DNA from: Gammaproteobacteria bacterium
GTDB lineage: Bacteria; Pseudomonadota; Gammaproteobacteria; SZUA-152
Reading direction: 5' to 3'
DNA length: 42,413 nt
Assembly: GCA_021647705.1 (NCBI GenBank)
Contig: JAKIUF010000038.1
Location: 1-42,413, forward strand
In this document: positions 8,059 to 20,406 of the stretch, one piece after another
Numbering within the stretch: position 1 is the first letter of the stretch
Layout of the letters: every line of letters begins with the position of its first letter
Position numbers and translations under genes: made by a program
The notes under the pieces: generated by a model
Told to the model about the DNA's origin: nothing
What the model saw: only the letters and a program-made list of their open reading frames with translations
The model's database searches: none

Positions 8059-8897
8059 GGATTGATATTCATACCAGATTTATTGCTCCTGTACACAGGG
8101 GGAAATTACTTCTCGTAAAACATATCGCAGCTTATAACTTTCCCGCCCAAAAAAATGGCTAGAGGTTTTCTGTTTCTGGTCTCCGCATACCTTGCCATGC
8201 AGGTTTACACTTGCATATTCCTGAAACCAGGAATATTAAGTCCCGCACTTTCAGATGGTGCTTTGTTTTCCCTGTAATCTGAAAAATACTATGTGAACTT
8301 TCTGAAAGTGTGGTTTTGTATTTGCCGTGAAACTGTTGTTTGTTGCCATGAAAGAATGATTTTCGAATCTGGGGTGGTCAGGTGAAACAGATACAAAAAA
8401 CATACATGCCTCAGGAGGGGAGGCCCACAGTTTGTAAAAAAACAGGATAACCCATTTTTCTGGCGACTGATAATTCAGGATTTATTGCTGCGTCGGATAA
8501 TTTTACACATTGCCTTACTCGGTGAATGTTGGTGACAAGTTAAATTTCTACCCTTTTGTTGCATATGACCATTTTTATAAAGGTATAAATAATGCGTGCT
8601 CGCGCAGAGTGCATAAGTATCTGTGAAAAGATGAATGCACCGGGAAAGAATATAACAGGAGGAAAAAGGGGCAACGAAGCAACCGGTATCTTTTCAGAAA
8701 TGTCTTTTGTCTGTTCGGCACGACGTTGTCGGATGTCCATATGGATAAAAAACTTATTGCTAGTGACGCAATTAATTTGTGCCACTGAAACGGTGAGTTG
8801 TGCATTAATGTAATGATATTGGAATGTTATCCCTCTCTCCCTGTATATCTGGAACACAGTTATTAACTGAATGTCTCGGAAAAGGGAGAATATTACA
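8059..8897. other. Gap of about 840 bases without a supported gene
   Basis: The only clear structure is a hairpin at 8215-8236 (ATATTCCTG, four-base loop, CAGGAATAT). A 73-codon frame at 8592-8813 has no family resemblance and an atypical composition, so I do not call it. The last part contains the promoter and ribosome site (GGGAGAA) of the 8898 gene. Confidence 0.4.
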
Positions 8898-9833
8898 ATG
8901 AGATTTAAATCAGCTATTGCAATAATGTTGTGTATGACAGGGTTGTCCTCGCTTGCTAGTGCAGAGGGTTTTTTCAGTAACCTAGTGGGAGAGCTTAAAA
9001 CGCAAATTGACAAAGCTAGCGATCAGGTTGATCAGGTCAACAGTTTGGCCGGTCAGGCCGATGGGCAGATCGACCAAGCTGCGACGGGGTTTGCTCAGGC
9101 TGAGAAGCCGACTAGGCAAGCCATTGAGGATGCACGTAACTTCTCTCTGGTGCCCGGCGCAGGATCTCCCAATGGTATGGATGTTATCGGTCTGCGTTTG
9201 GGAATGACAGCACAAGAAGCTAACATGGTGCTTCAACGGCATGATGTGACGATGCAGATACAGGAGCAATACAGCCAGTTGCCCCGGGTGTCCAATTCCA
9301 AATACCTCCACCGGGTTTCCGCCATTTCAGCGACAGGAGAACAGGTGGTTATCGAGTTCGCCCCTCCGCCCCGCGAATCGATAGCTGTCAGATTAACGCG
9401 GACAACACAATATGCTCAGGGTGCTCGTCCGAGCTTAATAAAAACCCAACAGGCACTGCGGCAAAAATATGGCACCCCGACACTGGAAAATAACAGGAGA
9501 AGGATGCATGTGTCGCTTTGGTTGCATGATGGAAGGGGTAACAAGATAACATCCCCATCTGCTGTTCAGGCGCAACAATGTACTCAGGCATCCAGAGTAT
9601 CGATTGATCATTTAATGATTTCACAACAGCAAGACAAAGCGCTGATCGAGTGTGGTGCCAGCCTTGATATTCAACTCGGTACTATTGGCAGCAAGAATAA
9701 CGGTCTTGTAGGCAGTCTTGTTGCGACGTTGAGCAATCCTGCTGAAATGGTACGCACAACACAACAAACACGCGCTTATATCAATAAAAATGTCGGGACT
9801 CAGGTGGAGAGTGTTGGGGCACCAAAGCTTTAA
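8898..9833 (+). CDS. Secreted protein of unknown function (311 residues)
   Basis: I chose the ATG at 8898 because GGGAGAA lies just upstream and the protein then begins with a clean signal peptide (MRFKSAIAIMLCMTGLSSLASA). The ATG at 8871 would hide it behind nine polar residues. Residues 25-75 are a glutamine- and aspartate-rich helical stretch with repeated DQVDQV / AGQADGQIDQA steps, likely coiled coil. The globular part opens with VIGLRLGMTAQEANMVLQRH, a motif seen at the start of several small periplasmic domains, and contains two cysteines (QQCTQ and ECGAS) that may pair. No enzyme motif is visible. Confidence 0.65.
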   Translation: MRFKSAIAIMLCMTGLSSLASAEGFFSNLVGELKTQIDKASDQVDQVNSLAGQADGQIDQAATGFAQAEKPTRQAIEDARNFSLVPGAGSPNGMDVIGLRLGMTAQEANMVLQRHDVTMQIQEQYSQLPRVSNSKYLHRVSAISATGEQVVIEFAPPPRESIAVRLTRTTQYAQGARPSLIKTQQALRQKYGTPTLENNRRRMHVSLWLHDGRGNKITSPSAVQAQQCTQASRVSIDHLMISQQQDKALIECGASLDIQLGTIGSKNNGLVGSLVATLSNPAEMVRTTQQTRAYINKNVGTQVESVGAPKL

Positions 9834-11819
<1,986 letters not shown>

Positions 11820-11953
11820 CCACTGGTTTTACATTCTGGCCTGCTACTTATAGTTAGAGACAGTTGCATGCTGATGGACAGGCTTCCCCTTGCCTTTTGA
11901 CAGTTTGTAGCCAGACGGTTAAAGTGCGTCCGCTTTGTTGTAGCCGTAGTAGC

Positions 11954-12032
11954 CGTAGGGTGGGCAGGCTTTTTTGCCCACGCGGATGCCAACAAAACAC
12001 GCGTGGGCACAAAAAAACGTGCCCACCCTACG
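11954..12032. repeat. Long hairpin repeat (GTAGGGTGGGC family)
   Basis: CGTAGGGTGGGCAGGC (11954 on) through TTGCCCACGCG forms the left arm. CGCGTGGGCAC through GTGCCCACCCTACG (to 12032) forms the right arm, with about twenty bases in the loop. The same GTGGGCA/TGCCCACCCTACG core appears in short form at 27984-28006. This type of repeat is common between genes of many proteobacteria. It separates pgm from thrS and could act as a transcription terminator or a mobile hairpin. Confidence 0.75.
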
Positions 12033-12136
12033 TTTGGAGGGAGGGTTCACGGGACATTTCTATGTGTTACACCCCTCATCCCGGCCTTCTCCCTTCATTA
12101 ATAGAGAGAGACCTTAAATTATCGCGGTTCTGCCGC

Positions 12137-12166
12137 ACAACATGTGATCTCTCGTATGGATCACCA
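12137..12166 (+). promoter_or_regulatory. thrS operator: tRNA-Thr anticodon-arm mimic
   Basis: GTGATC (12144-12149) and GATCAC (12159-12164) form a stem with a nine-base loop that holds CGT (12153-12155), the anticodon of one tRNA-Thr isoacceptor. The surrounding sequence, CAACATGTGATCTCTCGTAT, closely resembles the E. coli thrS leader as I remember it. There ThrRS binds a tRNA-like hairpin just upstream of the ribosome site and blocks its own translation. Here the GGAGA ribosome site begins five bases after the stem, so bound enzyme would cover it. The E. coli mechanism is established; its use here is inferred. Confidence 0.75.
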
Positions 12167-12180
12167 CTGGAGAAAAGAAT

Positions 12181-14106
12181 ATGCCTTCTATAACCCTACC
12201 TGATGGTTCTCAACGACCTTTTGATCACCCTGTTTCGGTTCTGGATGTCGCTGCCGACATTGGCCCCGGTCTGGCCAAAGCCACTTTGGCTGGGCGTGTC
12301 AACGATGTGTTGGTGGATGCCTCATACATTATTAATGAGGACAGCACGCTGGCGATTATCACTGAGCGTGACGAGGACGGGCTGGAAATCATCCGTCACA
12401 CCAGCGCACATTTGCTGGCGCAGGCCGTGCAGCAGCTTTATCCCGAGGCGCAGGTCACCATTGGTCCGGTGATTGAAAATGGTTTTTATTACGATTTTGC
12501 CTACGAGCCGGGTTTTGGCCCGGATGATTTGCTGGCCATCGAAAAGCGTATGAAAGAGATTGTGAAACAGGATTTGCCCGTCGTGCGCAGCGTGATGTCA
12601 CGGGAAGAGGCCATCCCCTTTTTTCTGGAGAAGGGTGAAAAATACAAAGCCGAGTTGATTGAAGCCATTCCGCGTGGCGAAGAACTTTCGCTGTATCAGC
12701 AGGGTGATTTCATTGATCTTTGTCGTGGTCCACATGTGCCGTCCACTGGCAAACTGAAATCCTTCAAACTGATGAAACTGGCCGGTGCTTACTGGCGCGG
12801 TGATTCCAATAACGAAATGCTGCAACGTATTTATGGTACGGCATGGAGCAATAAAAAGGACCTCAAAGCCTACTTACATCGTCTGGAAGAGGCGGAAAAA
12901 CGTGATCACCGTCGTCTGGCCGGTCAGTTGGATTTGTTCCATAGTCAGCCAGAAGCACCGGGTATGGTGTTTTGGCATGCCAACGGCTGGGCGCTGTACC
13001 AGCAAGTGGAGCAGTACATTCGTGGTGTGCTGACAGAAAATGGCTACGGTGAGGTAAAAACCCCGCAAGTGGTGGATCGAGTATTGTGGGAAAAATCCGG
13101 CCACTGGGAAAAATTCCGCGACGATATGTTCGTCACCGAGTCGGAAAAACGCACTTATGCCATTAAACCCATGAATTGTCCCTGTCATGTGCAAATATTT
13201 AATCAGGGCTTAAAAAGTTACCGTGACCTGCCGCTACGCATGGCGGAGTTTGGCTCCTGTCATCGCAACGAGCCCTCCGGTACATTGCATGGTTTAATGC
13301 GGGTGCGCAGTTTCACTCAGGATGATGCGCATATTTTTTGTACAGAAGACCAGATTCAAAGTGAAGTATCAGCGTTTATTGATTTACTGTACCGGGTGTA
13401 TCGGGATTTTGGTTTTGAAGAGGTTATCATCAAGCTGTCCACCCGACCGGAAAAACGGGTAGGGTCGGATGCTGACTGGGACAAGGCTGAGCATTCTCTT
13501 GAAAAAGCGTTGAATAACAAGAAGCTGGAGTGGGACTTGCAGCCGGGTGAAGGCGCTTTTTATGGCCCGAAAATCGAGTTTTCGCTGAAAGATTGCATTG
13601 GCCGGGTCTGGCAATGCGGCACGATTCAGGTGGATTTTTCCATGCCGGGTCGTCTTGATGCCCACTATATTGCCGAAGATGGCTCCAAGCAGGTGCCGGT
13701 TATGTTGCATCGTGCCATCCTGGGTTCGCTGGAGCGATTCATCGGTATTTTGATCGAAGAATTCGCTGGAGCCTTCCCCGCATGGCTGGCTCCGACCCAG
13801 ATAATGGTGCTGCCAATTACTGATCGCAACAACGAATATGTGCAAAAAGTAGAAAACGCCTTGTGCGGCGGGGGCTTCCGGGCAAAATCGGACTTGAGAA
13901 ATGAGAAGATTGGCTTTAAAATCCGCGAGCACACTTTACAACGCATCCCTTACCTGCTCGTTGTGGGCGATAAGGAAGTTGAAAATGATACAGTGGCCGT
14001 GCGCACGCGTAGTGGCAAAGACCTCGGAAGTATGACGCTTTCGCAGTTTACTGAAGGTCTTGCTACGGATATCGCGAGTCGCGGCCGCACTACTTTGGAG
14101 GATTGA
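12181..14106 (+). CDS. thrS: Threonyl-tRNA synthetase
   Basis: This enzyme charges tRNA-Thr and edits mischarged serine. The 641-residue length is standard. The order is an N-terminal TGS domain (about 1-60), an editing domain with the HxxxH pair (His73 and His77 in [11 protein letters not shown]), and the class II catalytic core. The core has the zinc-site cysteine in [10 protein letters not shown], motif 2 [14 protein letters not shown] and motif 3 [11 protein letters not shown], and the anticodon-binding domain is last. The GGAGA ribosome site and operator hairpin precede the ATG. It is the first gene of a cluster continuing with infC three bases after its stop. Confidence 0.97.
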   Translation: MPSITLPDGSQRPFDHPVSVLDVAADIGPGLAKATLAGRVNDVLVDASYIINEDSTLAIITERDEDGLEIIRHTSAHLLAQAVQQLYPEAQVTIGPVIENGFYYDFAYEPGFGPDDLLAIEKRMKEIVKQDLPVVRSVMSREEAIPFFLEKGEKYKAELIEAIPRGEELSLYQQGDFIDLCRGPHVPSTGKLKSFKLMKLAGAYWRGDSNNEMLQRIYGTAWSNKKDLKAYLHRLEEAEKRDHRRLAGQLDLFHSQPEAPGMVFWHANGWALYQQVEQYIRGVLTENGYGEVKTPQVVDRVLWEKSGHWEKFRDDMFVTESEKRTYAIKPMNCPCHVQIFNQGLKSYRDLPLRMAEFGSCHRNEPSGTLHGLMRVRSFTQDDAHIFCTEDQIQSEVSAFIDLLYRVYRDFGFEEVIIKLSTRPEKRVGSDADWDKAEHSLEKALNNKKLEWDLQPGEGAFYGPKIEFSLKDCIGRVWQCGTIQVDFSMPGRLDAHYIAEDGSKQVPVMLHRAILGSLERFIGILIEEFAGAFPAWLAPTQIMVLPITDRNNEYVQKVENALCGGGFRAKSDLRNEKIGFKIREHTLQRIPYLLVVGDKEVENDTVAVRTRSGKDLGSMTLSQFTEGLATDIASRGRTTLED

Positions 14107-14112
14107 AGCATC
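14097..14112 (+). promoter_or_regulatory. Strong ribosome site deciding the ATC start of infC
   Basis: GGAGG (14097-14101) lies inside the last codons of thrS, and ATC at 14110 follows after eight bases. The thrS stop TGA at 14104-14106 is in the same frame, two codons upstream, so no upstream start is possible. The next ATG is far inside the conserved protein. This leaves ATC as the start codon. Confidence 0.8.
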
Positions 14113-14634
14113 GCTCAAGAAAAAAAGGTTCGCCTGAACGAAGACATCACTGCACCGGAAGTGCGTTTAATTGGAGCAGAGGGTGAACAGGTTGGGGTGG
14201 TACCGATTGATGCTGCGCAGCAGGCCGCACTGGATGCCGATCTGGATCTGGTAGAAATTGTGCCGAATGCTGCGCCTCCGGTTTGTCGTGTAATGGATTA
14301 CGGCAAGTTCCTGTTTGAAGAAAACAAGAAGAAACACGCGGCAAAGAAGAAGCAGAAACAGACGCAAGTCAAGGAAGTGAAGTTTCGTCCGGGAACGGAC
14401 ATTGGGGACTATAAGGTAAAACTACGCAACCTTATCAAGTTCCTTAACAACGGAGACAGAGTGAAAGTGACTCTGCGTTTCCGTGGGCGGGAGATGGCTC
14501 ATCAGGAACTCGGTGCAAAATTGCTGGACCGGGTAGCAAATGATGTGCAATCAGAAGGCCATGGCAGTGTTGAGCAACGTTCCAAAATGGAAGGTCGTTT
14601 GATGGTCATGGTGATCTCGCCGAAAAAAAGCTAG
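14110..14634 (+). CDS. infC: Translation initiation factor IF-3 (ATC start)
   Basis: IF-3 binds the 30S subunit, prevents early joining of 50S and checks the start codon. The 174-residue protein begins (M)[20 protein letters not shown], the conserved opening of IF-3. It continues through [13 protein letters not shown], the lysine-rich linker [17 protein letters not shown], and the C-terminal domain ending [12 protein letters not shown]. The start is a rare ATC codon. infC genes elsewhere use AUU or similar rare codons, so that IF-3 represses its own initiation by rejecting them. It follows thrS by three bases and precedes rpmI by 194 bases. Confidence 0.93.
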   Translation: MAQEKKVRLNEDITAPEVRLIGAEGEQVGVVPIDAAQQAALDADLDLVEIVPNAAPPVCRVMDYGKFLFEENKKKHAAKKKQKQTQVKEVKFRPGTDIGDYKVKLRNLIKFLNNGDRVKVTLRFRGREMAHQELGAKLLDRVANDVQSEGHGSVEQRSKMEGRLMVMVISPKKS

Positions 14635-14661
14635 GCCTTTTTACTTTAAGGAATATCTGAC

Positions 14662-14692
14662 TGATGTCATTCCGGCGAAAACTGGAATGGTA
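14662..14692. repeat. CCGGCGAA-type repeat fragment upstream of rpmI
   Basis: GATGTCATTCCGGCGAAAAC followed by TGGAATGG is one unit of the family seen as full hairpins at 16669-16704 and 28022-28091 (GTCATTCCGGC... GCCGGAATCCAG). It lies in the infC-rpmI gap. In E. coli that gap lies in the region where ribosomal protein L20 regulates rpmI-rplT. Whether such control survives the insertion cannot be judged here. Confidence 0.55.
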
Positions 14693-14828
14693 AAGTGTTG
14701 GTCGGTTATTCCCGAATTAAAAACGCGCTGGCACGAGGGCGCTACTGTCGGTCAGGTGTGGCACACCCAGACTTCCAGTCGAAAATGCGCTGTTTTTTTA
14801 ACATATGTAAGCAAAATGCGGAGTTGTT

Positions 14829-15026
14829 ATGCCAAAGATGAAAACCAATCGTGGTGCTGCCAAGCGTTTTAAACGCACAGCATCCGGGGGCTTTAAACGC
14901 GCCCAGTCACACCGTCGTCATATTCTCACCAAGAAAAGCACGAAGCGGAAACGTCATTTGCGTTCTGGCAAAATGGTTCATGATGCAGATGTCAGCATGT
15001 TGAACCGTATGTTGCCGTACGTTTAA
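14829..15026 (+). CDS. rpmI: 50S ribosomal protein L35
   Basis: This 65-residue basic protein of the large subunit starts [20 protein letters not shown] and continues with a lysine- and arginine-rich helix ending MLNRMLPYV, as in other L35 proteins. It stands in the conserved order infC-rpmI-rplT, 47 bases before rplT, and is probably cotranscribed with it. Confidence 0.97.
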   Translation: MPKMKTNRGAAKRFKRTASGGFKRAQSHRRHILTKKSTKRKRHLRSGKMVHDADVSMLNRMLPYV

Positions 15027-15073
15027 GCCGATCACGTATCTGCTTTTTGTTAGTCTATTAGGAGAAAAGAGAA

Positions 15074-15433
15074 ATGGCACGAGTAAAACGTGGCGTACAG
15101 GCACGCGCCAAACACAAAAAAGTCATTGCCAAAGCCAAAGGTTACAGCGGCCGTCGCAAAAACGTCTATCGGGTTGCCGTTCAGGCGGTGACCAAAGCCG
15201 GTCAATATGCCTATCGTGACCGTCGTCAACGCAAACGTCAGTTCCGCGCATTGTGGATTGCCCGTATCAATGCGGCAGCCCGTGAGTGTGGTTTGTCGTA
15301 CAGCCGATTTATCAATGGTCTGAAAAACGCCGAAATTGAAGTCGATCGCAAGATGCTGGCGGATATCGCGGTTTTTGACAAAAAGGCCTTTGCTCAACTG
15401 GCTGAAAAAGCCAAGGCAAATCTCGCCGGTTAA
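15074..15433 (+). CDS. rplT: 50S ribosomal protein L20
   Basis: This 119-residue protein is essential for early 50S assembly and in E. coli also represses translation of rpmI-rplT. It begins [18 protein letters not shown], has the long basic N-terminal helix ([13 protein letters not shown]) and the globular C-terminal part ([29 protein letters not shown]). AGGAGAAAAGAGAA before the ATG is a good ribosome site. A clear terminator follows 67 bases after the stop. Confidence 0.97.
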   Translation: MARVKRGVQARAKHKKVIAKAKGYSGRRKNVYRVAVQAVTKAGQYAYRDRRQRKRQFRALWIARINAAARECGLSYSRFINGLKNAEIEVDRKMLADIAVFDKKAFAQLAEKAKANLAG

Positions 15434-15466
15434 TTATTTGTTTGTCACTCATGCGTGCATGCGTGA

Positions 15467-16609
<1,143 letters not shown>

Positions 16610-16668
16610 AGGGTAGAATGCAAATTAAAGGCTAGATCATTTTATTAGCACTTTATTTGTTGAAATCG

Positions 16669-16704
16669 CCGTCATTCCGGCATGTTTTTAGCCGGAATCC
16701 AGGA
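16669..16704. repeat. CCGGAAT hairpin repeat between pheS and pheT
   Basis: ATTCCGGC and GCCGGAAT are perfect arms around a nine-base loop (ATGTTTTTA), with the flanks GTC and CCAGG. It is the same family as the hairpin at 28022-28091. It begins 60 bases after the pheS stop and could weaken transcription into pheT. Confidence 0.7.
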
Positions 16705-16748
16705 GTGTAAACGCCTGAACTGGGCAGGCTACCCGGAAGTATATTGAG

Positions 16749-16907
16749 AAGTTATGTTGTCGTGGCGCTGACAAGTAACGTGTTGTAAACACAGAGGTCG
16801 CAGAGGCGCAAAGGGCGCAGAGAAAAACACGAAAAATTTTACGTCCTCTGTATTAATAAATACCCGGTGATTTTTTAAAAACAGCACGTTTTTAGCGCTT
16901 AATTCAC
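16749..16907 (+). repeat. 155-bp dispersed repeat, copy 2, between pheS and pheT
   Basis: It matches 4058-4210 at both ends (GTTATGTTGTCGTGGCGCTG at the left, CCGGTGATTTTTT and GCGCTTAATTCAC at the right) in the same orientation. Its core contains CAGAGGCGCAAAGGGCGCAG, tying it to the GCAAAGGCGC hairpins. Only 17 bases separate it from the pheT start, so it must supply or border the pheT ribosome site; no strong site is visible there. Confidence 0.75.
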
Positions 16908-16924
16908 AGTAGAGTAAACAAACA

Positions 16925-19354
16925 ATGAAATTCAGCGAACACTGGTTACGTGAATGGGTTAACCCAAAAATGAGCACCGAAGAACTCTCTGTGGTGATGA
17001 CCATGGCGGGTTTGGAAGTGGAAGGTATTGAGCCTGTTGCCGGTGAATTTAACAACACTGTTGTGGGGCAGGTAAAAAGTATTGCGCCGCATCCTGATGC
17101 CAACAAATTACAAGTGTGCCAGGTGGATGTGGGCGAAAGTGAATGTCTGCAAATTGTTTGTGGAGCGCCTAATGTGGCTGTTGATATGCGTGTGCCCGTG
17201 GCTAAAGTGGGCGCAACATTGCCGGGCGGCATGAAAATCAAAAAAGCAAAACTGCGCGGTGTGGAATCCTTTGGCATGCTGTGTTCATCAAAAGAACTGG
17301 GCATGGGCGAGGGTGTGGATGGTTTGATGGCCCTGCCAGTAGACGCGCCCATGGGCAAGGGTATTCGTGAATACTTCTGGTTGGATGATAATTCCATTGA
17401 ATTAAGCCTTACCCCCAATCGCAGTGATTGCCTGGGCATTGCCGGTATTGCACGGGAAGTTGCCACGCTGTGCAAAACCACGGTGACGGTGGATGAGGGT
17501 GCTGAAGCAGAAATCACCTCGGATAAACAGCTCCCGGTGACCAGTACAGCTCCCGAGGATTGCCCGCGTTATTTATGTCAGGTGATCGAAGGCATTAATC
17601 CCGCTGCCACGACACCTATGTGGATTCAGGAAGCACTCCGGCGCAGTGGCTTGCGCAGTTTGGGGCCGGTGGTGGATATTACTAACTTTGTGTTGCTTGA
17701 ACTGGGTCAGCCCATGCATGCCTTTGATCTCGCCAAAATTAATGGTGGCATTCAGGTGCGCCATGCCCGGCAGGGTGAGTCGATGACGTTGTTGGACGGA
17801 CAAAAAATCGATCTGGTTCCCGGTACATTGCTGATCGCCGATGAAACCATACCACTGGCATTGGCAGGCATTATGGGCGGCGCAGATTCTGCGGTGGGTG
17901 ATGTAACCACCTCCATTGTTTTGGAAAGTGCCTTTTTCAATCCGCTTAGCATCGCGGGGAAAGCGCGCAGCTATGGCTTGCATACGGACTCATCCCACCG
18001 CTTTGAGCGGGGTGTGGACCCGGAATTGCAACAGCGCGCGCTGGCCCGTGCTACTGCATTGTTATTGAAGACAGTGGGTGGTGCCGCTGGCCCGGTGGTT
18101 GAAGTGATTCATGATGCACAGATGCCGACACGTAATACCATTACGCTGCGGGCCGGGCGTATTGCCCGTGTTTTGGGTCAGGCGATTTCTGCGGATGATG
18201 TGACCGACATCCTGACTCGGCTGGGTATGAACGTAACCATGAGCGCACCTATAGACGGAGTTGTGAACGGTGCTATGAACGGAACAACAGAAAGTGAAAG
18301 CTGGCAGGTCACTGCACCCAGCTTCCGTTTTGATATTACTATTGAAGAAGACCTCATCGAAGAGCTTGCGCGGGTTTATGGTTACGCTAACCTGCCCACC
18401 ACGTTGCCGCAGTCCGCAGCGCATATCCAGCCGATTCCGGAAAGCCGCGTTCCATTGTCGCGCTTGCAGAACATTCTGGTGAGTCGTGGCTATCAGGAAG
18501 CCATCACCTACAGCTTTATTGATCCGGAATTACAACAACTGTTCGACCCCGGGCAGGCCGGTATTGCGCTGACAAACCCGATCTCGGCGGATATGTCGGT
18601 GATGCGTACCAGCCACTGGCCCGGGTTGGTGCAGGCCGTATTGCACAACCTGAATCGTCAGCAGACAGACGTGAAATTCTTCGAGTCAGGTCTGAAGTTT
18701 ATTCCACAAGGTAATGAAATAAAACAGGAAAGTTATCTGTCTGGCATTGTCACCGGGAACTGGGCTCCTGAGCAGTGGGCGCAAAAACCACGCCCAATGG
18801 ATTTCTTTGACCTCAAGGGCGATGTCGAAAGTTTGCTGGCTACCGTCTCAGAAGTTGAACATTTCACCTTTGTGGCCGAACAGGAACCCGCGCTGCATCC
18901 GGGTCAATCTGCGGCAATTTACACCGAAAGTGGTGAAAAAATAGGCAGTATTGGCGCTTTGCATCCCGCGCTGGAGGCCAAGCTTGGCCTATCGCAAAAG
19001 GTGTTTTTGTTCGAAATTGCGCTGAAATGTTTCGAAAATGCAGAGATTCCACAGTTTTCTGCTTTATCGAAATTCCCCTCTATTCGTCGTGACATCGCCG
19101 TGGTTATCGATGAAAAAATACCCCTGAATCAGCTTAAGGATGTGGTGAAAAATGCCGCTACAGACTTGCTGGATAACTTCCAGTTATTTGACGTGTATCA
19201 AGGCAAAGGTATTGATTCCGGTAGAAAAAGTGTTGCGTTTGGCTTGACCTTCCAGGAACGCTCGCGCACACTTGAAGAGGCAGATGTCGAGGAGGCCATG
19301 GCCCCCATACTTACAGCGCTAACCGATCAGCTGGGCGCGGCATTACGACAATAA
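16925..19354 (+). CDS. pheT: Phenylalanyl-tRNA synthetase, beta subunit
   Basis: This is the large subunit of PheRS: it binds tRNA-Phe and removes tyrosine misacylation. The 809-residue length is normal for a long bacterial PheT. The order is an N-terminal tRNA-binding OB domain (VVGQVKSIAPHPDANKLQVC to GMLCSSKELG), then the B3/4 editing domain (TNFVLLELGQPMHAFD), a B5 domain, the inactive synthetase-like core and a C-terminal FDX-ACB anticodon domain (FPSIRRDIAVV, then VAFGLTFQERSRTL). It follows pheS with a repeat-filled gap instead of the usual tight spacing. The next gene, ihfA, starts 69 bases after its stop, as in E. coli. Confidence 0.96.
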   Translation: MKFSEHWLREWVNPKMSTEELSVVMTMAGLEVEGIEPVAGEFNNTVVGQVKSIAPHPDANKLQVCQVDVGESECLQIVCGAPNVAVDMRVPVAKVGATLPGGMKIKKAKLRGVESFGMLCSSKELGMGEGVDGLMALPVDAPMGKGIREYFWLDDNSIELSLTPNRSDCLGIAGIAREVATLCKTTVTVDEGAEAEITSDKQLPVTSTAPEDCPRYLCQVIEGINPAATTPMWIQEALRRSGLRSLGPVVDITNFVLLELGQPMHAFDLAKINGGIQVRHARQGESMTLLDGQKIDLVPGTLLIADETIPLALAGIMGGADSAVGDVTTSIVLESAFFNPLSIAGKARSYGLHTDSSHRFERGVDPELQQRALARATALLLKTVGGAAGPVVEVIHDAQMPTRNTITLRAGRIARVLGQAISADDVTDILTRLGMNVTMSAPIDGVVNGAMNGTTESESWQVTAPSFRFDITIEEDLIEELARVYGYANLPTTLPQSAAHIQPIPESRVPLSRLQNILVSRGYQEAITYSFIDPELQQLFDPGQAGIALTNPISADMSVMRTSHWPGLVQAVLHNLNRQQTDVKFFESGLKFIPQGNEIKQESYLSGIVTGNWAPEQWAQKPRPMDFFDLKGDVESLLATVSEVEHFTFVAEQEPALHPGQSAAIYTESGEKIGSIGALHPALEAKLGLSQKVFLFEIALKCFENAEIPQFSALSKFPSIRRDIAVVIDEKIPLNQLKDVVKNAATDLLDNFQLFDVYQGKGIDSGRKSVAFGLTFQERSRTLEEADVEEAMAPILTALTDQLGAALRQ

Positions 19355-19423
19355 ATTACGGACGAACACTGCGACACGAACAAACAGTTTCAACCAATAG
19401 CTTCGACACAAGTGAGAAAAAGT

Positions 19424-19726
19424 ATGGCGCTAACCAAAGCTGAAATGGCAGACAAGCTGTATGAAGAACTGGGCCTGAATAAACGTGAAGCAAAAGAAAT
19501 CGTTGAACTCTTTTTTGCAGAGATTCGTGATGCGCTTGAAGGTGGCAATCAAGTGAAGTTATCAGGCTTTGGAAATTTCGATTTGCGTAGCAAAAATGAA
19601 CGCCCCGGCCGAAACCCCAAAACGGGTGAGGAAATCCCCATTTCAGCCCGTCGGGTCGTGACATTTCGCCCAGGCCAAAAATTGAAAGCACGAGTTGAGG
19701 CCTATGCTGGAAGCAGCCAACAATAA
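19424..19726 (+). CDS. ihfA: Integration host factor, alpha subunit
   Basis: This 100-residue HU-family DNA-bending protein pairs with IhfB to fold promoters, origins and recombination sites. The start [20 protein letters not shown] is the family start and has GTGAGAA upstream; an in-frame GTG at 19412 would add four residues. The beta-arm contains [14 protein letters not shown], including the intercalating proline, followed by [14 protein letters not shown]. Position directly after pheT and overlap with a MerR-type gene are the classic arrangement. Confidence 0.96.
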   Translation: MALTKAEMADKLYEELGLNKREAKEIVELFFAEIRDALEGGNQVKLSGFGNFDLRSKNERPGRNPKTGEEIPISARRVVTFRPGQKLKARVEAYAGSSQQ

Positions 19727-20060
19727 CGAACTCCCTCCCATACCCGGTAAACGCTACTTCACCATTGGTGAGGTGAGTGAACTGTGTGGCGTAAAACCAC
19801 ACGTATTGCGTTACTGGGAGCAAGAGTTTCCGCAATTAAAGCCGGTGAAACGTCGCGGTAATCGTCGTTATTACCAGCGTCATGATGTCATCATGATTCG
19901 CCAGATCCGCAGCCTGTTGTATGAGCATGGTTTCACCATTGGTGGGGCGCGACAAAAGCTGGCGGGTGGTGAAGCAAAAGAAGACGTGAATCACAGTCGC
20001 CAGATTATCCATCAGATGATCAGTGAGCTGGAAGACGTGCTGGAAATCCTTAAACGCTAA
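19704..20060 (+). CDS. MerR-family transcriptional regulator
   Basis: This 118-residue regulator overlaps the end of ihfA by 23 bases. GTTGAGG before the ATG at 19704 sets the start. The MerR winged helix covers roughly residues 17-85 ([20 protein letters not shown], then [16 protein letters not shown]). A short C-terminal helix follows ([18 protein letters not shown]) and probably dimerises. It has no cysteine cluster for metal binding. The ligand and targets of this conserved ihfA-linked group are not known to me. Confidence 0.9.
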   Translation: MLEAANNNELPPIPGKRYFTIGEVSELCGVKPHVLRYWEQEFPQLKPVKRRGNRRYYQRHDVIMIRQIRSLLYEHGFTIGGARQKLAGGEAKEDVNHSRQIIHQMISELEDVLEILKR

Positions 20061-20149
20061 TGCGCCCTTCCTATCAGTCTGCTCCTAGAGTAGAATGCGT
20101 CGCTCTGTTGTAAGAGCCTATGTGTTTTTGGCGTTTTCGACAGAAAAAT

Positions 20150-20227
<78 letters not shown>

Positions 20228-20406
20228 TTCCCATTCTTTGTGAGTCCTCCGCTGGTCAAAACCGGTGGTCTCGGATTACGGCTATAAAGCCGGGCTAAAA
20301 TTGCTTGTATGTCGGTGTTGAATACTGCAAGCATTGATGCTCGGCATCATCGATTGATACAATCAACGTTCGAAATTACGGGTATCGGGTAAAGGAAATT
20401 GCGCAT

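Noticed and set aside
8592-8813. A 73-codon plus-strand frame
   Set aside because: No recognisable motif, atypical composition with scattered cysteines, and overlap with an equally long frame on the other strand.
14635-14828. Small open frame (61 codons) between infC and rpmI
   Set aside because: It runs through the CCGGCGAA repeat, has no conserved sequence and ends inside rpmI in another frame.
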